Source of the DNA: Moritella sp.
Lineage (GTDB): Bacteria > Pseudomonadota > Gammaproteobacteria > Enterobacterales > Moritellaceae
Direction: 5' to 3'
DNA: 64,000 nt
NCBI RefSeq assembly: GCF_013215705.1
Contig: NZ_JABSQR010000027.1
Span: 1-64,000, forward strand
Made by a program: the position numbers and the translations under genes. Shown one piece after another: positions 28,000 to 37,265 of this stretch. The notes under the pieces are model-generated. The model worked only from the letters and a program-made list of their open reading frames with translations, was not told where the DNA came from and ran no database searches. How positions within the stretch are numbered: the first letter of the stretch is position 1; every line of letters starts with the position of its first letter.

Positions 28000-28236
28000 T
28001 TATTTTTCTAGTTCTGTTAAACGTGCTTCTAACGCCGCTAATTTTTCACGGGTACGTAATAGCACTTTTGTTTGTACTTCAAATTCTTCACGGTTAACCA
28101 GATCAAGTTTGTTCAGTTGTGACTGTAAAACTTGATGGATTTTTCTTTCTACTTCTGCACCTAACGATTTAACGCCAGATGGTAATGATTCATGTATTTG
28201 CTTGGCGATTTCTTCTAACTTTTGTGGTTTGATCAT
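28000..28236 (-). CDS. ubiK: Ubiquinone biosynthesis accessory factor UbiK (YqiC)
   Basis: A 78-residue BMFP/YqiC-type protein: [19 protein letters not shown] followed by an amphipathic helix and a C-terminal coiled coil ([20 protein letters not shown]). UbiK works with UbiJ as an accessory factor of the soluble ubiquinone-synthesis complex and forms trimers. Size and both ends match the family. No other ubi gene is near. Confidence 0.92.
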   Translation of the reverse strand: MIKPQKLEEIAKQIHESLPSGVKSLGAEVERKIHQVLQSQLNKLDLVNREEFEVQTKVLLRTREKLAALEARLTELEK

Positions 28237-28318
28237 ACGGCACCTATGCGAGTGAGTTTAACTGGGATGTTAATTTTGCTTGATGTTAGTCTAGCATTTT
28301 AATTATCGATTAATCGAT

Positions 28319-28930
28319 CTAAAATGAATGCTTAAAATTGATCAGGGGTAATATTTTAACCACCCCATTTTCAGCATAATTTAATAACCCGATCTGTAAA
28401 CCTTGTAAGTTTTCGGTGACATTAAACAGTCCAAATTGAAATTTCGCTGTTTTTGCGTAATTCATCACTCCAAAATCAACCAATGATAGTTTTTCACTGT
28501 AGTTAACCAAGCCGATGTTGGCGCCTGCGACCGTTTTGGATAAATTAACCATGGCTAAATTAACGCCTTTTACGTGCGTAGTATTATTCACTAATGCCAT
28601 GTTGAAACCAGTATCGTGGCCTAAATGCCAATTGAGTAAACTTAATGATGCCCCAGAGAATTCATTATTTATCTTGCTGGCACCGAGTAATAAATTGAAA
28701 CTGATGCCGTCGAGTTTATCCACTTCAGATAAACCCAATACCGCCATATCAAAACCTTTTACTGTTTCGGTTTGACCGTGAAACAGCGAAAAACGGAAAC
28801 CATCAACTTGTTGGCCAGTTGGGGCATTAAGGCCGACAGTTGAAAATTGCGCGGCTACTTCATTAGCAACGGCGGGTTGACTTAAGCTTAACGTGGCAAG
28901 CATTGCCAGGCATATTTTTTTGAATTCCAT
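28319..28930 (-). CDS. VC2662-family exported repeat protein
   Basis: A 203-residue protein with a signal peptide (MEFKKICLAMLATLSLSQPAVA, cut near 22). The mature part is a string of roughly 17-20 residue repeats with the pattern G-x-N/D-x-(A/G)-L-V/M-N-x: GFNMALVNNT, GVNLAMVNLS, GANIGLVNYS, LVDFGVMNYA, FQFGLFNVT, GLQIGLLNYA. It resembles the VC2662 family of Vibrio; function unknown. The repeats suggest a beta-helical or outer-membrane-associated structure (inference). Single gene. Confidence 0.75.
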   Translation of the reverse strand: MEFKKICLAMLATLSLSQPAVANEVAAQFSTVGLNAPTGQQVDGFRFSLFHGQTETVKGFDMAVLGLSEVDKLDGISFNLLLGASKINNEFSGASLSLLNWHLGHDTGFNMALVNNTTHVKGVNLAMVNLSKTVAGANIGLVNYSEKLSLVDFGVMNYAKTAKFQFGLFNVTENLQGLQIGLLNYAENGVVKILPLINFKHSF

Positions 28931-29051
28931 TAAAACTCCATAGTGATCATGATGAGGGGAAGTCGTGTAGCGATTATAACGGAATTAGGGCGCTAGTTTT
29001 AATCATATTTGACTTAGTTTAATCATATTTAATTTAGCGCCAAATAATGAA

Positions 29052-29930
29052 TCAGTGATTGATCATGGTAAAAAAAGCCGCAATCGACGGTTCGTCAAAG
29101 CGTTTACGCTGACAGCATAACCCCAGATCGAAAGGGTCTATTTTATTGCTGTTCTCAAAGGTTAATACCCGATCGCGAACCGGACTGTTATCCACCACGA
29201 CAGCGGGCGCAATACCAACTCCTAATCCTAATGCCACCATACTGACAATCGCTTCGTGTCCGGCCACCGTGGCATAAATACTGGGTTTAATTTTCATTTG
29301 TTTAAACCATTTATCAATGCGCTTACGGGCAGGACCATGTTCAGGCAAAATAAACGGTACCGAGTTCCAATCAATCGACTCCTGCATGATCTGTTGCTGG
29401 ACTTGGCAAGAGATCACCGGCGTAATAATTGATAAGGGTACTTTGGCAATTTCGACAAATTTTAAGCGATTGGATATTTTGTCCGGATGTGCAGCAATGG
29501 CAATATCAATTTTTTCTTCATCAACGAGTTGCATGCCCATCGCGGCATCACCCGTGATCAGTTTTAGTTCAACATTAGGGTGTAGTAAACGGAATTTATC
29601 GAGTATCGGTGGTAAATGACTATAGGCGGCGGTCACTGAACAGAAAATAGTAAGTTCACCATCAAGTTCGCCACTGTGGCTGTTTAGGTCTGCTTTAAGC
29701 TGTGTCCAATTTTCGAGGGTTTGTTGGGCGAAGCTGCGCAAGCGTTTACCACTTTCGGTGAGGGCAACAGAACGATTATCGCGGGCGAATATTTGGCTGC
29801 CTACGGCTTCTTCTAACCGCTGCATGGTGCGAGTGAGTGTCGAGGTACTGACATGCATAGCTTCGGCGGTTTTACCAAAGTGTAATGTCGTGGCCAAATG
29901 TAAAAAAAGTTGTAGTGAACGAATATCCAT
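29052..29930 (-). CDS. ilvY: LysR-type activator IlvY
   Basis: A 292-residue LysR regulator closely matching E. coli IlvY at the N-terminus (MDIRSLQLFLHLATTLHFGK, AEAMHVSTSTLTRTMQRLEE). IlvY activates ilvC when the enzyme's substrates acetolactate or acetohydroxybutyrate bind it. The frame is open to 30020, but the ATG at 29930 has AAGGAA upstream and is where the family begins. It is divergent from ilvC across a 337-base region that holds a LysR-type dyad. Confidence 0.93.
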   Translation of the reverse strand: MDIRSLQLFLHLATTLHFGKTAEAMHVSTSTLTRTMQRLEEAVGSQIFARDNRSVALTESGKRLRSFAQQTLENWTQLKADLNSHSGELDGELTIFCSVTAAYSHLPPILDKFRLLHPNVELKLITGDAAMGMQLVDEEKIDIAIAAHPDKISNRLKFVEIAKVPLSIITPVISCQVQQQIMQESIDWNSVPFILPEHGPARKRIDKWFKQMKIKPSIYATVAGHEAIVSMVALGLGVGIAPAVVVDNSPVRDRVLTFENSNKIDPFDLGLCCQRKRFDEPSIAAFFTMINH

Positions 29931-30133
29931 ATGGCCATTTTCCTTACGGTATAGTTTATCTGTTGTTGTTACGGTTATTACTGCTGTTATTAATAGTTGT
30001 GAAATATTAACCGAGTCCAATGTAGGCTAATAAGCTGTTTTTTATGTGTTACTTCGAAGCATTTGGTATTAGATCGCTATTTTACTGTTTTAAATTCTGA
30101 CTTAAGTCTAAATTGTACTGGATAAATGTTTAC

Positions 30134-30150
30134 GTTGCACATATTGCAAC
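30134..30150. promoter_or_regulatory. IlvY-type operator between ilvY and ilvC
   Basis: GTTGCA-CATAT-TGCAAC: a perfect dyad of LysR type (TTGC...GCAA), like the tandem IlvY operators of E. coli. A weaker half-match (TATTGTAAA) follows 6 bases later and may be the second operator. No other element could be placed in the 29931-30267 gap. Confidence 0.65.
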
Positions 30151-30267
30151 ACTGTATTGTAAATATATCATTTCCAGCAATGTGTAACTTAGCATATAGT
30201 GAATGGGTAGAGCATCACTGGAGTAGTGATCGCACATTCAAATTACAAAATTCTCATGGAGAGCAAC

Positions 30268-31743
30268 ATGGCTAACTATTTTAACACTTTAAACTTACGC
30301 CAGCAGTTAGAGCAACTTGGTAAATGTCGTTTTATGGATCGCAGTGAGTTTGCTGATGGTTGTAACTTCATTAAAGACTGGTCAATTGTTATTGTAGGTT
30401 GTGGTGCACAAGGTCTAAACCAAGGCCTAAACATGCGTGACTCAGGCCTTAACATTTCTTATGCATTACGTGCTGCGGCGATCTCAGAAAAACGTCAGTC
30501 ATTTCTAAACGCATCAGAAAATGGTTTCACTGTTGATACTTATGAGAATTTGATCCCACAAGCAGACCTAGTACTTAACCTTACTCCAGATAAGCAGCAT
30601 TCAAATGTGGTCGAAACGATCATGCCACTCATGAAGCAAGGTTCAACACTGTCTTATTCTCATGGTTTCAATATCGTAGAAGAAGGCATGCAAGTGCGTG
30701 ATGACATTACCGTGGTAATGGTTGCACCTAAGTGTCCTGGTTCGGAAGTACGTGAAGAATACAAACGTGGTTTTGGTGTACCAACACTGATCGCGGTTCA
30801 TCCAGAAAATGATCCAAAAGGCGATGGCCTTGCAATTGCGAAAGCATACGCATCTGCCACGGGTGGTGATCGCGCTGGTGTACTTGAGTCTTCGTTTGTT
30901 GCGGAAGTTAAATCTGACCTGATGGGTGAGCAAACTATACTATGTGGTATGTTACAAACCGGTGCAATCCTTGCATTTGACAAAATGGTTGCTGACGGTA
31001 AATCACCAGCATATGCAGGTAAACTAATTCAGTTCGGTTGGGAAACCATCACTGAAGCACTTAAGTATGGCGGCATCACTAACATGATGGATCGTCTATC
31101 GAACCCTGCAAAACTTAAAGCATTCGATATGGCTGAAGAAATGAAAACAACACTTCGCCCGTTATTCGAAAAGCACATGGATGACATCATTACGGGTCAC
31201 TTCTCATCAACGATGATGGCTGATTGGTCAAACGATGACGTTAACTTGCTTAAATGGCGTAAAGAGACGGGCGAAACTGCATTCGAAAACTATCCTGAAT
31301 CAGATATCGTGATTGATGAGCAAGAGTTCTTCGACAACGGCACCTTATTCGTTGCGATGATTAAAGCCGGTGTTGAACTTGCTTTTGAAAGCATGGTTGC
31401 ATCAGGTATTGTTGATGAGTCTGCATACTATGAGTCACTGCACGAAACTCCGTTAATCGCCAATACTATTGCCCGTAAGCGTTTATACGAAATGAACGTT
31501 GTTATCTCTGATACGGCTGAATACGGTTGTTACCTATTTACGCATGAAGCTGCGCCGCAACTGCGTGACTACGTAAATGCGCTACCTGCTGAATTAATGG
31601 GCTCTGCATTCGCGGCTAAATCAAACGGCGTTGATAATGCGCGTTTAATTGAAGTTAACGACGAAATTCGTAATCACCCTGTTGAAATTATCGGTAAAAA
31701 ATTACGTGGTTACATGTCAGATATGCAGAAAATTGTTGGCTAA
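30268..31743 (+). CDS. ilvC: Ketol-acid reductoisomerase, class II
   Basis: A 491-residue long-form (class II) reductoisomerase, the same length as E. coli IlvC, that isomerises and reduces acetolactate and acetohydroxybutyrate with NADPH. The nucleotide motif is [19 protein letters not shown]; the two C-terminal knotted domains are both present ([20 protein letters not shown] and its second-half counterpart). The frame is open from 30226, but the ATG at 30268 with GGAGAG upstream begins [14 protein letters not shown] as in the family. Controlled by IlvY. Confidence 0.97.
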   Translation: MANYFNTLNLRQQLEQLGKCRFMDRSEFADGCNFIKDWSIVIVGCGAQGLNQGLNMRDSGLNISYALRAAAISEKRQSFLNASENGFTVDTYENLIPQADLVLNLTPDKQHSNVVETIMPLMKQGSTLSYSHGFNIVEEGMQVRDDITVVMVAPKCPGSEVREEYKRGFGVPTLIAVHPENDPKGDGLAIAKAYASATGGDRAGVLESSFVAEVKSDLMGEQTILCGMLQTGAILAFDKMVADGKSPAYAGKLIQFGWETITEALKYGGITNMMDRLSNPAKLKAFDMAEEMKTTLRPLFEKHMDDIITGHFSSTMMADWSNDDVNLLKWRKETGETAFENYPESDIVIDEQEFFDNGTLFVAMIKAGVELAFESMVASGIVDESAYYESLHETPLIANTIARKRLYEMNVVISDTAEYGCYLFTHEAAPQLRDYVNALPAELMGSAFAAKSNGVDNARLIEVNDEIRNHPVEIIGKKLRGYMSDMQKIVG

Positions 31744-31775
31744 TACCTGATGTGATAGTCATGGTGTAAGTTGCT

Positions 31776-31817
31776 AAGCCCGGTAAACATGATGATGTTT
31801 ACCGGGCTTTTTTATTT
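31776..31817 (+). terminator. Terminator after ilvC
   Basis: AAGCCCGGTAAACAT-GATG-ATGTTTACCGGGCTT, a 15-bp perfect stem with a T-rich tail. Confidence 0.95.
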
Positions 31818-31876
31818 AATTTACAGTGTAGAGTTACATTTGGTAATCTTGGCTACGTTTGTAAATACAGTTTAAA

Positions 31877-32971
31877 TTACTGCTTATTGAGAAATTTCAC
31901 TGCTTTATCTGTAAAGTCAGTAAACACGCCGTCAACACCGACTTTGTTATAGAATACATCTAACATATCATCAAAGTCTTTTGCATAAGCAGGCGTCCGA
32001 CCATTATCTGCACGGAATGTGTACGGGTGCACTTTTAAACCGGCTATTTTAGCTTCTTTCATCAATGGCTTAACAATAATATTGTCATAAGTTGATTTAT
32101 CATCAACCAGCATAGGCTTCCAAGGGCCGATACCATCTGCATACTTTGCAACCTCGGCCATTGCCCCTGGCTTAAACATCCAGTCATAGTTATACGGTTC
32201 AAATTTACCCTGCTTATTCAGAACCATGGTTTCATTCCAGCTTGTCTCTGCCATCAGCTGAATAACTTTCAGGTCAATTTTCAACTCTGGCATAAGAACG
32301 TTCGCAATACGCTTGTTTTCAATAGGATCGAAACACTGTACATACACTTGATCATCAATTGAATCATAACCATATGCTTTTAGCATCGTCAATACGGCTT
32401 TTGAAATGTCTTTGCCTTCACTGCGGTGTAGCCAAGGGGCTTTGATTTCAGGATAAATACCAACATTACGCTGAGTTGATTTGTTCAGCCCTTGGATCAG
32501 CTCAATGGCTTCTGCAAATGTGGCTACCTCAAAATTTGATTTCCACAGCGGGAAGCGCTGAGGGAAACCAGCCTGAGTCAGATCCTTAATCTGATTTTTT
32601 TCAGAATTATCAGGGATTTTAAAGCCTTCTGTGACACGCAATGTTTTAATTTCAGCTAAGGTAAAATCAATGGCAAACCAGCGTTTATCGCCATCAACCA
32701 TACGGTAACGACTTGGGAACTTAGCCATAACATCTGTGGTACGATCCAGTGTATGATCATGCAAGATAACCAATTGGTTATCTTTGGTCATCACCACATC
32801 TTGTTCAATGTAGTCTGCCCCCATAAAATATGCCGCAGAATACGCTTCAAGCGTATGTTCCGGAAGATAACCACTGGCACCACGGTGGGCAATTACAATT
32901 TTATCATTAGCTGCGAACACAGAGCCTGCCATGCCGACCAATATGACGGCAGTAATAAGCTGTTTTTTCAT
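31877..32971 (-). CDS. glpQ: Periplasmic glycerophosphodiester phosphodiesterase GlpQ
   Basis: A 364-residue exported enzyme (E. coli GlpQ 358) that hydrolyses glycerophosphodiesters to glycerol 3-phosphate and an alcohol. Signal peptide MKKQLITAVILVGMAGSVFA is cut near 20; HRGASGYLPEHTLEAY carries catalytic and Ca2+-binding residues, and EQDVVMTKDNQLVILHD the second block. Single gene; glpT is not in the window, so phosphate and glycerol links cannot be inferred from context. Confidence 0.93.
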   Translation of the reverse strand: MKKQLITAVILVGMAGSVFAANDKIVIAHRGASGYLPEHTLEAYSAAYFMGADYIEQDVVMTKDNQLVILHDHTLDRTTDVMAKFPSRYRMVDGDKRWFAIDFTLAEIKTLRVTEGFKIPDNSEKNQIKDLTQAGFPQRFPLWKSNFEVATFAEAIELIQGLNKSTQRNVGIYPEIKAPWLHRSEGKDISKAVLTMLKAYGYDSIDDQVYVQCFDPIENKRIANVLMPELKIDLKVIQLMAETSWNETMVLNKQGKFEPYNYDWMFKPGAMAEVAKYADGIGPWKPMLVDDKSTYDNIIVKPLMKEAKIAGLKVHPYTFRADNGRTPAYAKDFDDMLDVFYNKVGVDGVFTDFTDKAVKFLNKQ

Positions 32972-32997
32972 TTGTTATCCCTTTTTGTTTTAGGCTG

Positions 32998-33668
32998 ATC
33001 AAACTGAAGATAATTAGGTTCAGCAAGAGCAGTACTTGTTAATTCCTGAATATAATTTATGTATAAAAGGCCACAATGTTTAGCCTTTCATTTGTGGACT
33101 AAATAAAGCGAAGTCTTTATGCCGTTGACGAATTTTCAATAGTCCAAAGAGCTTATTACTGAACTCTCTTTGCTTCTTAGGTAAAGATACTATGTGCTAT
33201 TTGGGCTTGAAAATACCAAATGTTTATAACCTCTATGTTCAAAGTAATAATGATTTTAAAGAACCATTTTAAATGGAAAAACACTCATTTATGGACAATA
33301 TTATGAATGTAATGCTCGAATGTGTTCATTTATGACTAAAGGACGAGGGATGATGCTCGAATAGGGCCTGATTTTCTGTGGCGAGGCTCTAAAAAACATC
33401 TTGTGTACATAAATATAATAGAATAAACATGATGGGGATCACGATTAGAATCAATTATCATCTTTATTTTAGCCACGACAAGATAGCTTAACGTAGTGTC
33501 AAAAAATTGTAATTTGTGATTATAAAGCGAGTCATGAAATGTTCTAAATACGAAAATTTAAATCTAACGAATTATTGTTTGTGACATATTTTATTGAAGG
33601 GTATTTACTTGGTGATAGTCAGGTAAATCGTTGTACCTGACTTATTAATGTTAGTTTAATCTAGTAAT
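32998..33668. other. Long AT-rich intergenic region with a split direct repeat
   Basis: About 670 bases without a credible gene. A repeat of the form CATTTATG-N18-ATGCTCGAAT occurs twice, at 33286-33321 and 33327-33362, with the ends conserved and the middle different. GTCAGGTA / TACCTGAC at 33618-33641 may terminate the GST-like gene that ends at 33669 on the minus strand. The glpQ promoter must lie near 32980-33060 but was not placed. Confidence 0.5.
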
Positions 33669-34319
33669 CTAAAGCGCATACGTTGTAATCAAATACTTCA
33701 CGATCGCTTTTGATTCAAACATATCCACATCGGTGTTTGGATCTTTCAATAATGGCACTTGTACTGTGCCGTGTTCGGCAAAAAATGCACTGCGTTTAGT
33801 TTTTGGTAACGGCGTGTATTCACCAGGACTTAGGCGATGGATAGCCGGGCCGAGTTCGCCAAATTGTTGTTTACCTAAATTGATCAGTAAATACGGCAGC
33901 TCTAATTCACATAACGTCTCACGGACCGGACGTGAGTAAGGGCTACTTTCAAAGCTATATAATACCAATGGATCAGTGGGTTCTAATGCCGATTGTTTGG
34001 TTTTACCGGCGTTCCAGCGGAGCAGTGAGGCACTGGTTGAAGAGGCATAATTAAAAATATTAGCCCGTAACCGGATCGGCGCACTGCTATTGGCGTAATG
34101 TTTGTATAAATAGTCGATGATCTCTGACGCTGAATTTAAGATGGTCTGGGTATTTTTGTCGATCAGGAACGGAATTTTATTTGTGCTATACATTTCTTGC
34201 AGCTGTTGGATGTGGCGATCGCCGCCTTTGGGGCAAGGAATAATAAGTACATCCAGATTCAATTCTGAAATAGCTTCACGTACTAAGCGACACATTGGGT
34301 CGACTTCGTTGCCATACAT
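33669..34319 (-). CDS. GST-like tandem thioredoxin-fold protein, copy A (5'-truncated)
   Basis: 216 residues, closely matching residues 34-249 of copy B at 36425-37174 but lacking its first 33 residues. Similarity starts abruptly at the bases encoding LIM, and a TAA lies eight codons upstream. The ATG at 34319 has no ribosome binding site, so expression is doubtful. Two GST N-terminal-type thioredoxin folds are still complete enough to see: the first from MYGNEVDPMCRLVREA with IPFLID, the second PLVLYSFESSPYSRPVRETL with VPLLKDP and ESKAIVKYL. The helical GST C-terminal domain is absent. This may be a degenerating duplicate. Confidence 0.7.
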   Translation of the reverse strand: MYGNEVDPMCRLVREAISELNLDVLIIPCPKGGDRHIQQLQEMYSTNKIPFLIDKNTQTILNSASEIIDYLYKHYANSSAPIRLRANIFNYASSTSASLLRWNAGKTKQSALEPTDPLVLYSFESSPYSRPVRETLCELELPYLLINLGKQQFGELGPAIHRLSPGEYTPLPKTKRSAFFAEHGTVQVPLLKDPNTDVDMFESKAIVKYLITTYAL

Positions 34320-34519
34320 GATTAACGTATTTTTTATTTAAACTTTCGGTTGATTACAAAGATACTTTACATTGAAAAAGCTTAAAGTGAGGTTTGGTTT
34401 CAAACTGCAGAGTAGTTTATATTCACTGGATAGGCTTGATGGAAATATTAATCTTGAGATAGACGGTGAATCTAGAATCCTTTCCAGACTCTCACCTCAA
34501 GGCAATAATTAAATACCTG

Positions 34520-35758
34520 TTAAGCTTGTGGAGGTGTACTTTCAGCATTAGAAACAATGGCATCAATTTGCACCAATGCATCCATAGGGATAGCTGAAAC
34601 GCCAACGATGGTTCTTGCAGGAAGATCGCTGTTAAAGAATGTTGTGTAAATTTCATCTACAACATCAATATCTGCGATATTTTTAAGTTGGATATTAATT
34701 TTAACTACATCGTCCATAACATGGTCAACACTTTCTAAAATTGATTTAATGTTGTTTAAACACTGTGTAGCCTGTTCTTTCACACCACCAATTACCATTT
34801 CATTAGTTTTTGGATCTAAAGGTAATTGACCTGCAATATGATTGTAATGAGAAAACGCGACTGTGTGTGCACATGGCATTGTTGGTGCATTTTCTGTGTT
34901 GCTTGCTTCTATAACTAGAAAGCGAGTGTCTTCAGGAAGTTGTGGCGGGGTACCATCTCCGTGTGATACCGATGTATCAATTTGTACTAAAGCATCCATA
35001 GGTAAAGCTGCTGCTTTAACTACTGTTCGTGCAGGAACATAGTTTGGAAAAAACGTGGCACAAAGGTCGTTTACAACTTCAACATCTGCGATGTTTTTAA
35101 GGAATATAGTGGTTTTAACTATATCGCTCATATCATGATTGATACTTTCTAAAATGGCTTTGATGTTGTTTAAACACTGTGCAGCCTGCTCTTTTACACC
35201 ACCTGCTACCAATTCACCTGTTTTTGTATCGATAGGTAATTGCGATGAAATATTGTTGTAATGAGAAAAAGCTACAGTTTGTGTCGAGGTTGTACTTATT
35301 GGCGCATTTTCTGTATTTCTTGCCAGTTTTATAAGGGCGCAAGGAGCTTGTGGAGCAGTACCTTCACCGTTTGAAATCAGCGCTTCAATTTGTATTAAAG
35401 CATCATTCATCGGTAACGCCGCAACTGCAACTGTCGTCCGTGTAGGAAGGTAGCTTTGGAAGAATGTCGCATAAACTTCGTCTACAGCATCCATATCTGA
35501 GATGTTTTTAAGGAAAACAGTGATTTTAATCACATCGTCCATAACATGATCGGTACTCTCTATAATTGCTTTAATATTTGTTAAACACTGCTTTACCTGA
35601 TCTTTTATATTGCCCACTACAATGTCACCCGTTTTAGGATCGACAGGTAATTGAGCTGAAATATTATTGTAATGAGAAAAAGCGACAGTTTGTGTAGATA
35701 CAGTACTTTTGGGTGCATTTTCAGTGTTTCGTGACGCTTTTATGATGACGTTACTCAT
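34520..35758 (-). CDS. Three-domain RidA (YjgF/YER057c/UK114) fusion
   Basis: A 412-residue protein made of three consecutive RidA domains (about 1-137, 138-275, 276-412), each with its own NTENAP start, the AFSHYN(N/H)I(S/A) strand, QLP(V/I/L)D, the (P/A)xRTxV arginine (R107, R244, R382) and the last-strand acid (E125, D261, D399). RidA normally is a trimer of single domains that hydrolyses reactive 2-imino acids, with the Arg binding the substrate carboxylate at subunit interfaces. This chain could fold as a built-in trimer. The repeats end with similar GT(A/P)PQ or STPPQ motifs, showing triplication of one unit. It lies between two GST-like copies, downstream of an arginine deiminase cluster. 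Confidence 0.92.
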   Translation of the reverse strand: MSNVIIKASRNTENAPKSTVSTQTVAFSHYNNISAQLPVDPKTGDIVVGNIKDQVKQCLTNIKAIIESTDHVMDDVIKITVFLKNISDMDAVDEVYATFFQSYLPTRTTVAVAALPMNDALIQIEALISNGEGTAPQAPCALIKLARNTENAPISTTSTQTVAFSHYNNISSQLPIDTKTGELVAGGVKEQAAQCLNNIKAILESINHDMSDIVKTTIFLKNIADVEVVNDLCATFFPNYVPARTVVKAAALPMDALVQIDTSVSHGDGTPPQLPEDTRFLVIEASNTENAPTMPCAHTVAFSHYNHIAGQLPLDPKTNEMVIGGVKEQATQCLNNIKSILESVDHVMDDVVKINIQLKNIADIDVVDEIYTTFFNSDLPARTIVGVSAIPMDALVQIDAIVSNAESTPPQA

Positions 35759-35808
35759 ATGATATTTATCCTATTTGATATGATTATAGTTCGATGTTGT
35801 TGGCTCGA

Positions 35809-36118
35809 GTATACGTAATAGGGATGAACAATCTTTGAACTTAATCACAAAGTGAATTATTTATTAACCTATATCTAGTTGATTTTTAAGTGTTTTATTA
35901 TGCGTGCTAATATTTTTATTATTGACTTATAGCAGTGTAAATACGGCGTTGTTATTTAAATTATTGATTCTATTAAATTTGATATTGTACAAATTTGTTA
36001 CTATTAGGTTAATAATTTAAATTGCTAAATATTATGCAGGTTAACTGCGTATGTATACATAAAGTAGTATGTTTTTTTTAAATGATTTGCTAACTGGATC
36101 ATATTTTTACGCGAGATA
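35809..36118 (-). promoter_or_regulatory. Upstream region of the RidA fusion, similar to that of arcA
   Basis: Blocks such as GTATACG, CAATCTTTGAACTTAATCACA and GTTGATTTTTAAGTG followed by TTTTATTATGC recur in the same order upstream of arcA (43003-43320). A CRP/FNR-type dyad TTTGA-N6-TCACA lies at 35834-35849. Both genes are on the minus strand, so the orientation is also the same. No ORF I trust lies between 35759 and 36424. Confidence 0.55.
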
Positions 36119-36217
36119 CTATTTGACAGGGGGGTGGGATAAAGCCTTAAATTAGTCAATTAACAGGGAAATATAGTACTTATCCTTCACCGTATGTGGA
36201 AATTTATAGATGACTGG

Positions 36218-36257
36218 CTATTCACCTATTCACCTATTCACCTATTCACCTATTCAG
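36218..36257 (+). repeat. CTATTCAC octamer repeat, 5 copies
   Basis: Four perfect CTATTCAC units and a fifth with the last base changed (CTATTCAG). The unit length is not a multiple of three, but no credible gene spans it; it lies between the RidA fusion and GST-like copy B. Confidence 0.85.
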
Positions 36258-36374
36258 AAAATCAGCATGTCTGCACTTAACTTGAAGATGTGCTTTAAAA
36301 CGGCATTTAATATTGGTAATGGCGTGTGTAATCTTGGATTTAAAGTGGGGGGGTTATCTATGTTTGAGCTGTTG

Positions 36375-36406
36375 TTAGCATGTATATCAATTGTTATACA
36401 TGCTAA
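36375..36406. terminator. 12-bp perfect inverted repeat after GST-like copy B
   Basis: TTAGCATGTATA / TATACATGCTAA with loop TCAATTGT, 19 bases beyond the stop codon of the gene ending at 36425. No T tract follows on the minus strand, so termination is only probable. Confidence 0.5.
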
Positions 36407-36424
36407 TAATTGGACTACATTAAC

Positions 36425-37174
36425 CTAGATTGCGTAAGTCGTAATGAGATATTTCACTATTGCTTTTGACTCAAACATATCCACATCGGTATTAGGATCT
36501 TTTAAGAATGGCACTTGTACTGTGCCGTGCTCAGCCAAAAATGCACTGCGTTTAGTTTCTGGTAATGGGCTATATTCACCTGGACTTAAGCGTCTTGTTG
36601 CTGGACCGAGTTCGCCAAATTGCTGTTTACCTAAATTCACCAATAAATACGGCAGTTCTAATTCACATAAAGTCTCACGAACAGGGCGTGAATAAGGGCT
36701 ACTTTCAAAACTGTATAATACCAGTGGGTCGGTTGGCTCTAATGCTGGCTTTTTGGTTTTACCCGCATTCCAACGGATCAATGATGCACTAGTGGAAGAG
36801 GCATAATTAAAGATATTCGCGCGTAACCGGATCGGAGCACTGGTATTGGCGTAATGCTTGTATAAATAATCGATGATCTCAGAGGCAGAATTTAAGATTT
36901 TCTGAGTGTTTTTATCGATCAGGAACGGAATTTTATCTGTGCTATACATTTCTCGCAGTTGTTGCTTATGACGCTCTCCGCCTTTTGGGCAAGGAATAAT
37001 AAGCACATCCAGATTCAATTCGGAAATTGCTTCACGTACTAAGCGACAAAGTGGGTCGGCTTCGTTGTCATACATGATTAACGGATCTTGCTCATTAATC
37101 GTGGTTTTTGCCGCTTTGGTACCTGCCCATAAGCGTGTTTGTGAAGCCAGAGTCGAAGTCAATAGATTAAACAT
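36425..37174 (-). CDS. GST-like tandem thioredoxin-fold protein, copy B
   Basis: 249 residues with two GST N-terminal (thioredoxin-like) folds. Domain 1 (31-108): PLIMYDNEADPLCRLVREA, cis-Pro loop KIPFLID, SASEIIDYLYKHY. Domain 2 (149-247): PLVLYSFESSPYSRPVRETL, VPFLKDP, ESKAIVKYLITTY. The active-site position that is CPYC in glutaredoxins is SPYS in domain 2 and DPLC in domain 1, so any thiol chemistry would rest on C43. No GST helical domain. Exact role unknown. It lies between argR-type and RidA genes and is the full-length partner of copy A. Confidence 0.85.
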   Translation of the reverse strand: MFNLLTSTLASQTRLWAGTKAAKTTINEQDPLIMYDNEADPLCRLVREAISELNLDVLIIPCPKGGERHKQQLREMYSTDKIPFLIDKNTQKILNSASEIIDYLYKHYANTSAPIRLRANIFNYASSTSASLIRWNAGKTKKPALEPTDPLVLYSFESSPYSRPVRETLCELELPYLLVNLGKQQFGELGPATRRLSPGEYSPLPETKRSAFLAEHGTVQVPFLKDPNTDVDMFESKAIVKYLITTYAI

Positions 37175-37265
37175 AGCGTAAATCCGTTCAGCTAAATTAT
37201 TAGTCTAAATATTATTTTTAGAAAGAGCTATTAGATTAATCACATGAATCAATAAATAAAGATAA

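Noticed and set aside
36218-36257. CRISPR array
   Set aside because: The units are 8 bases long and contiguous, without spacers, and no cas gene is present.
36210-36428. 72-aa ORF over the CTATTCAC repeats
   Set aside because: No ribosome binding site, partly made of the octamer repeat, and overlaps the 3' inverted repeat of GST-like copy B.
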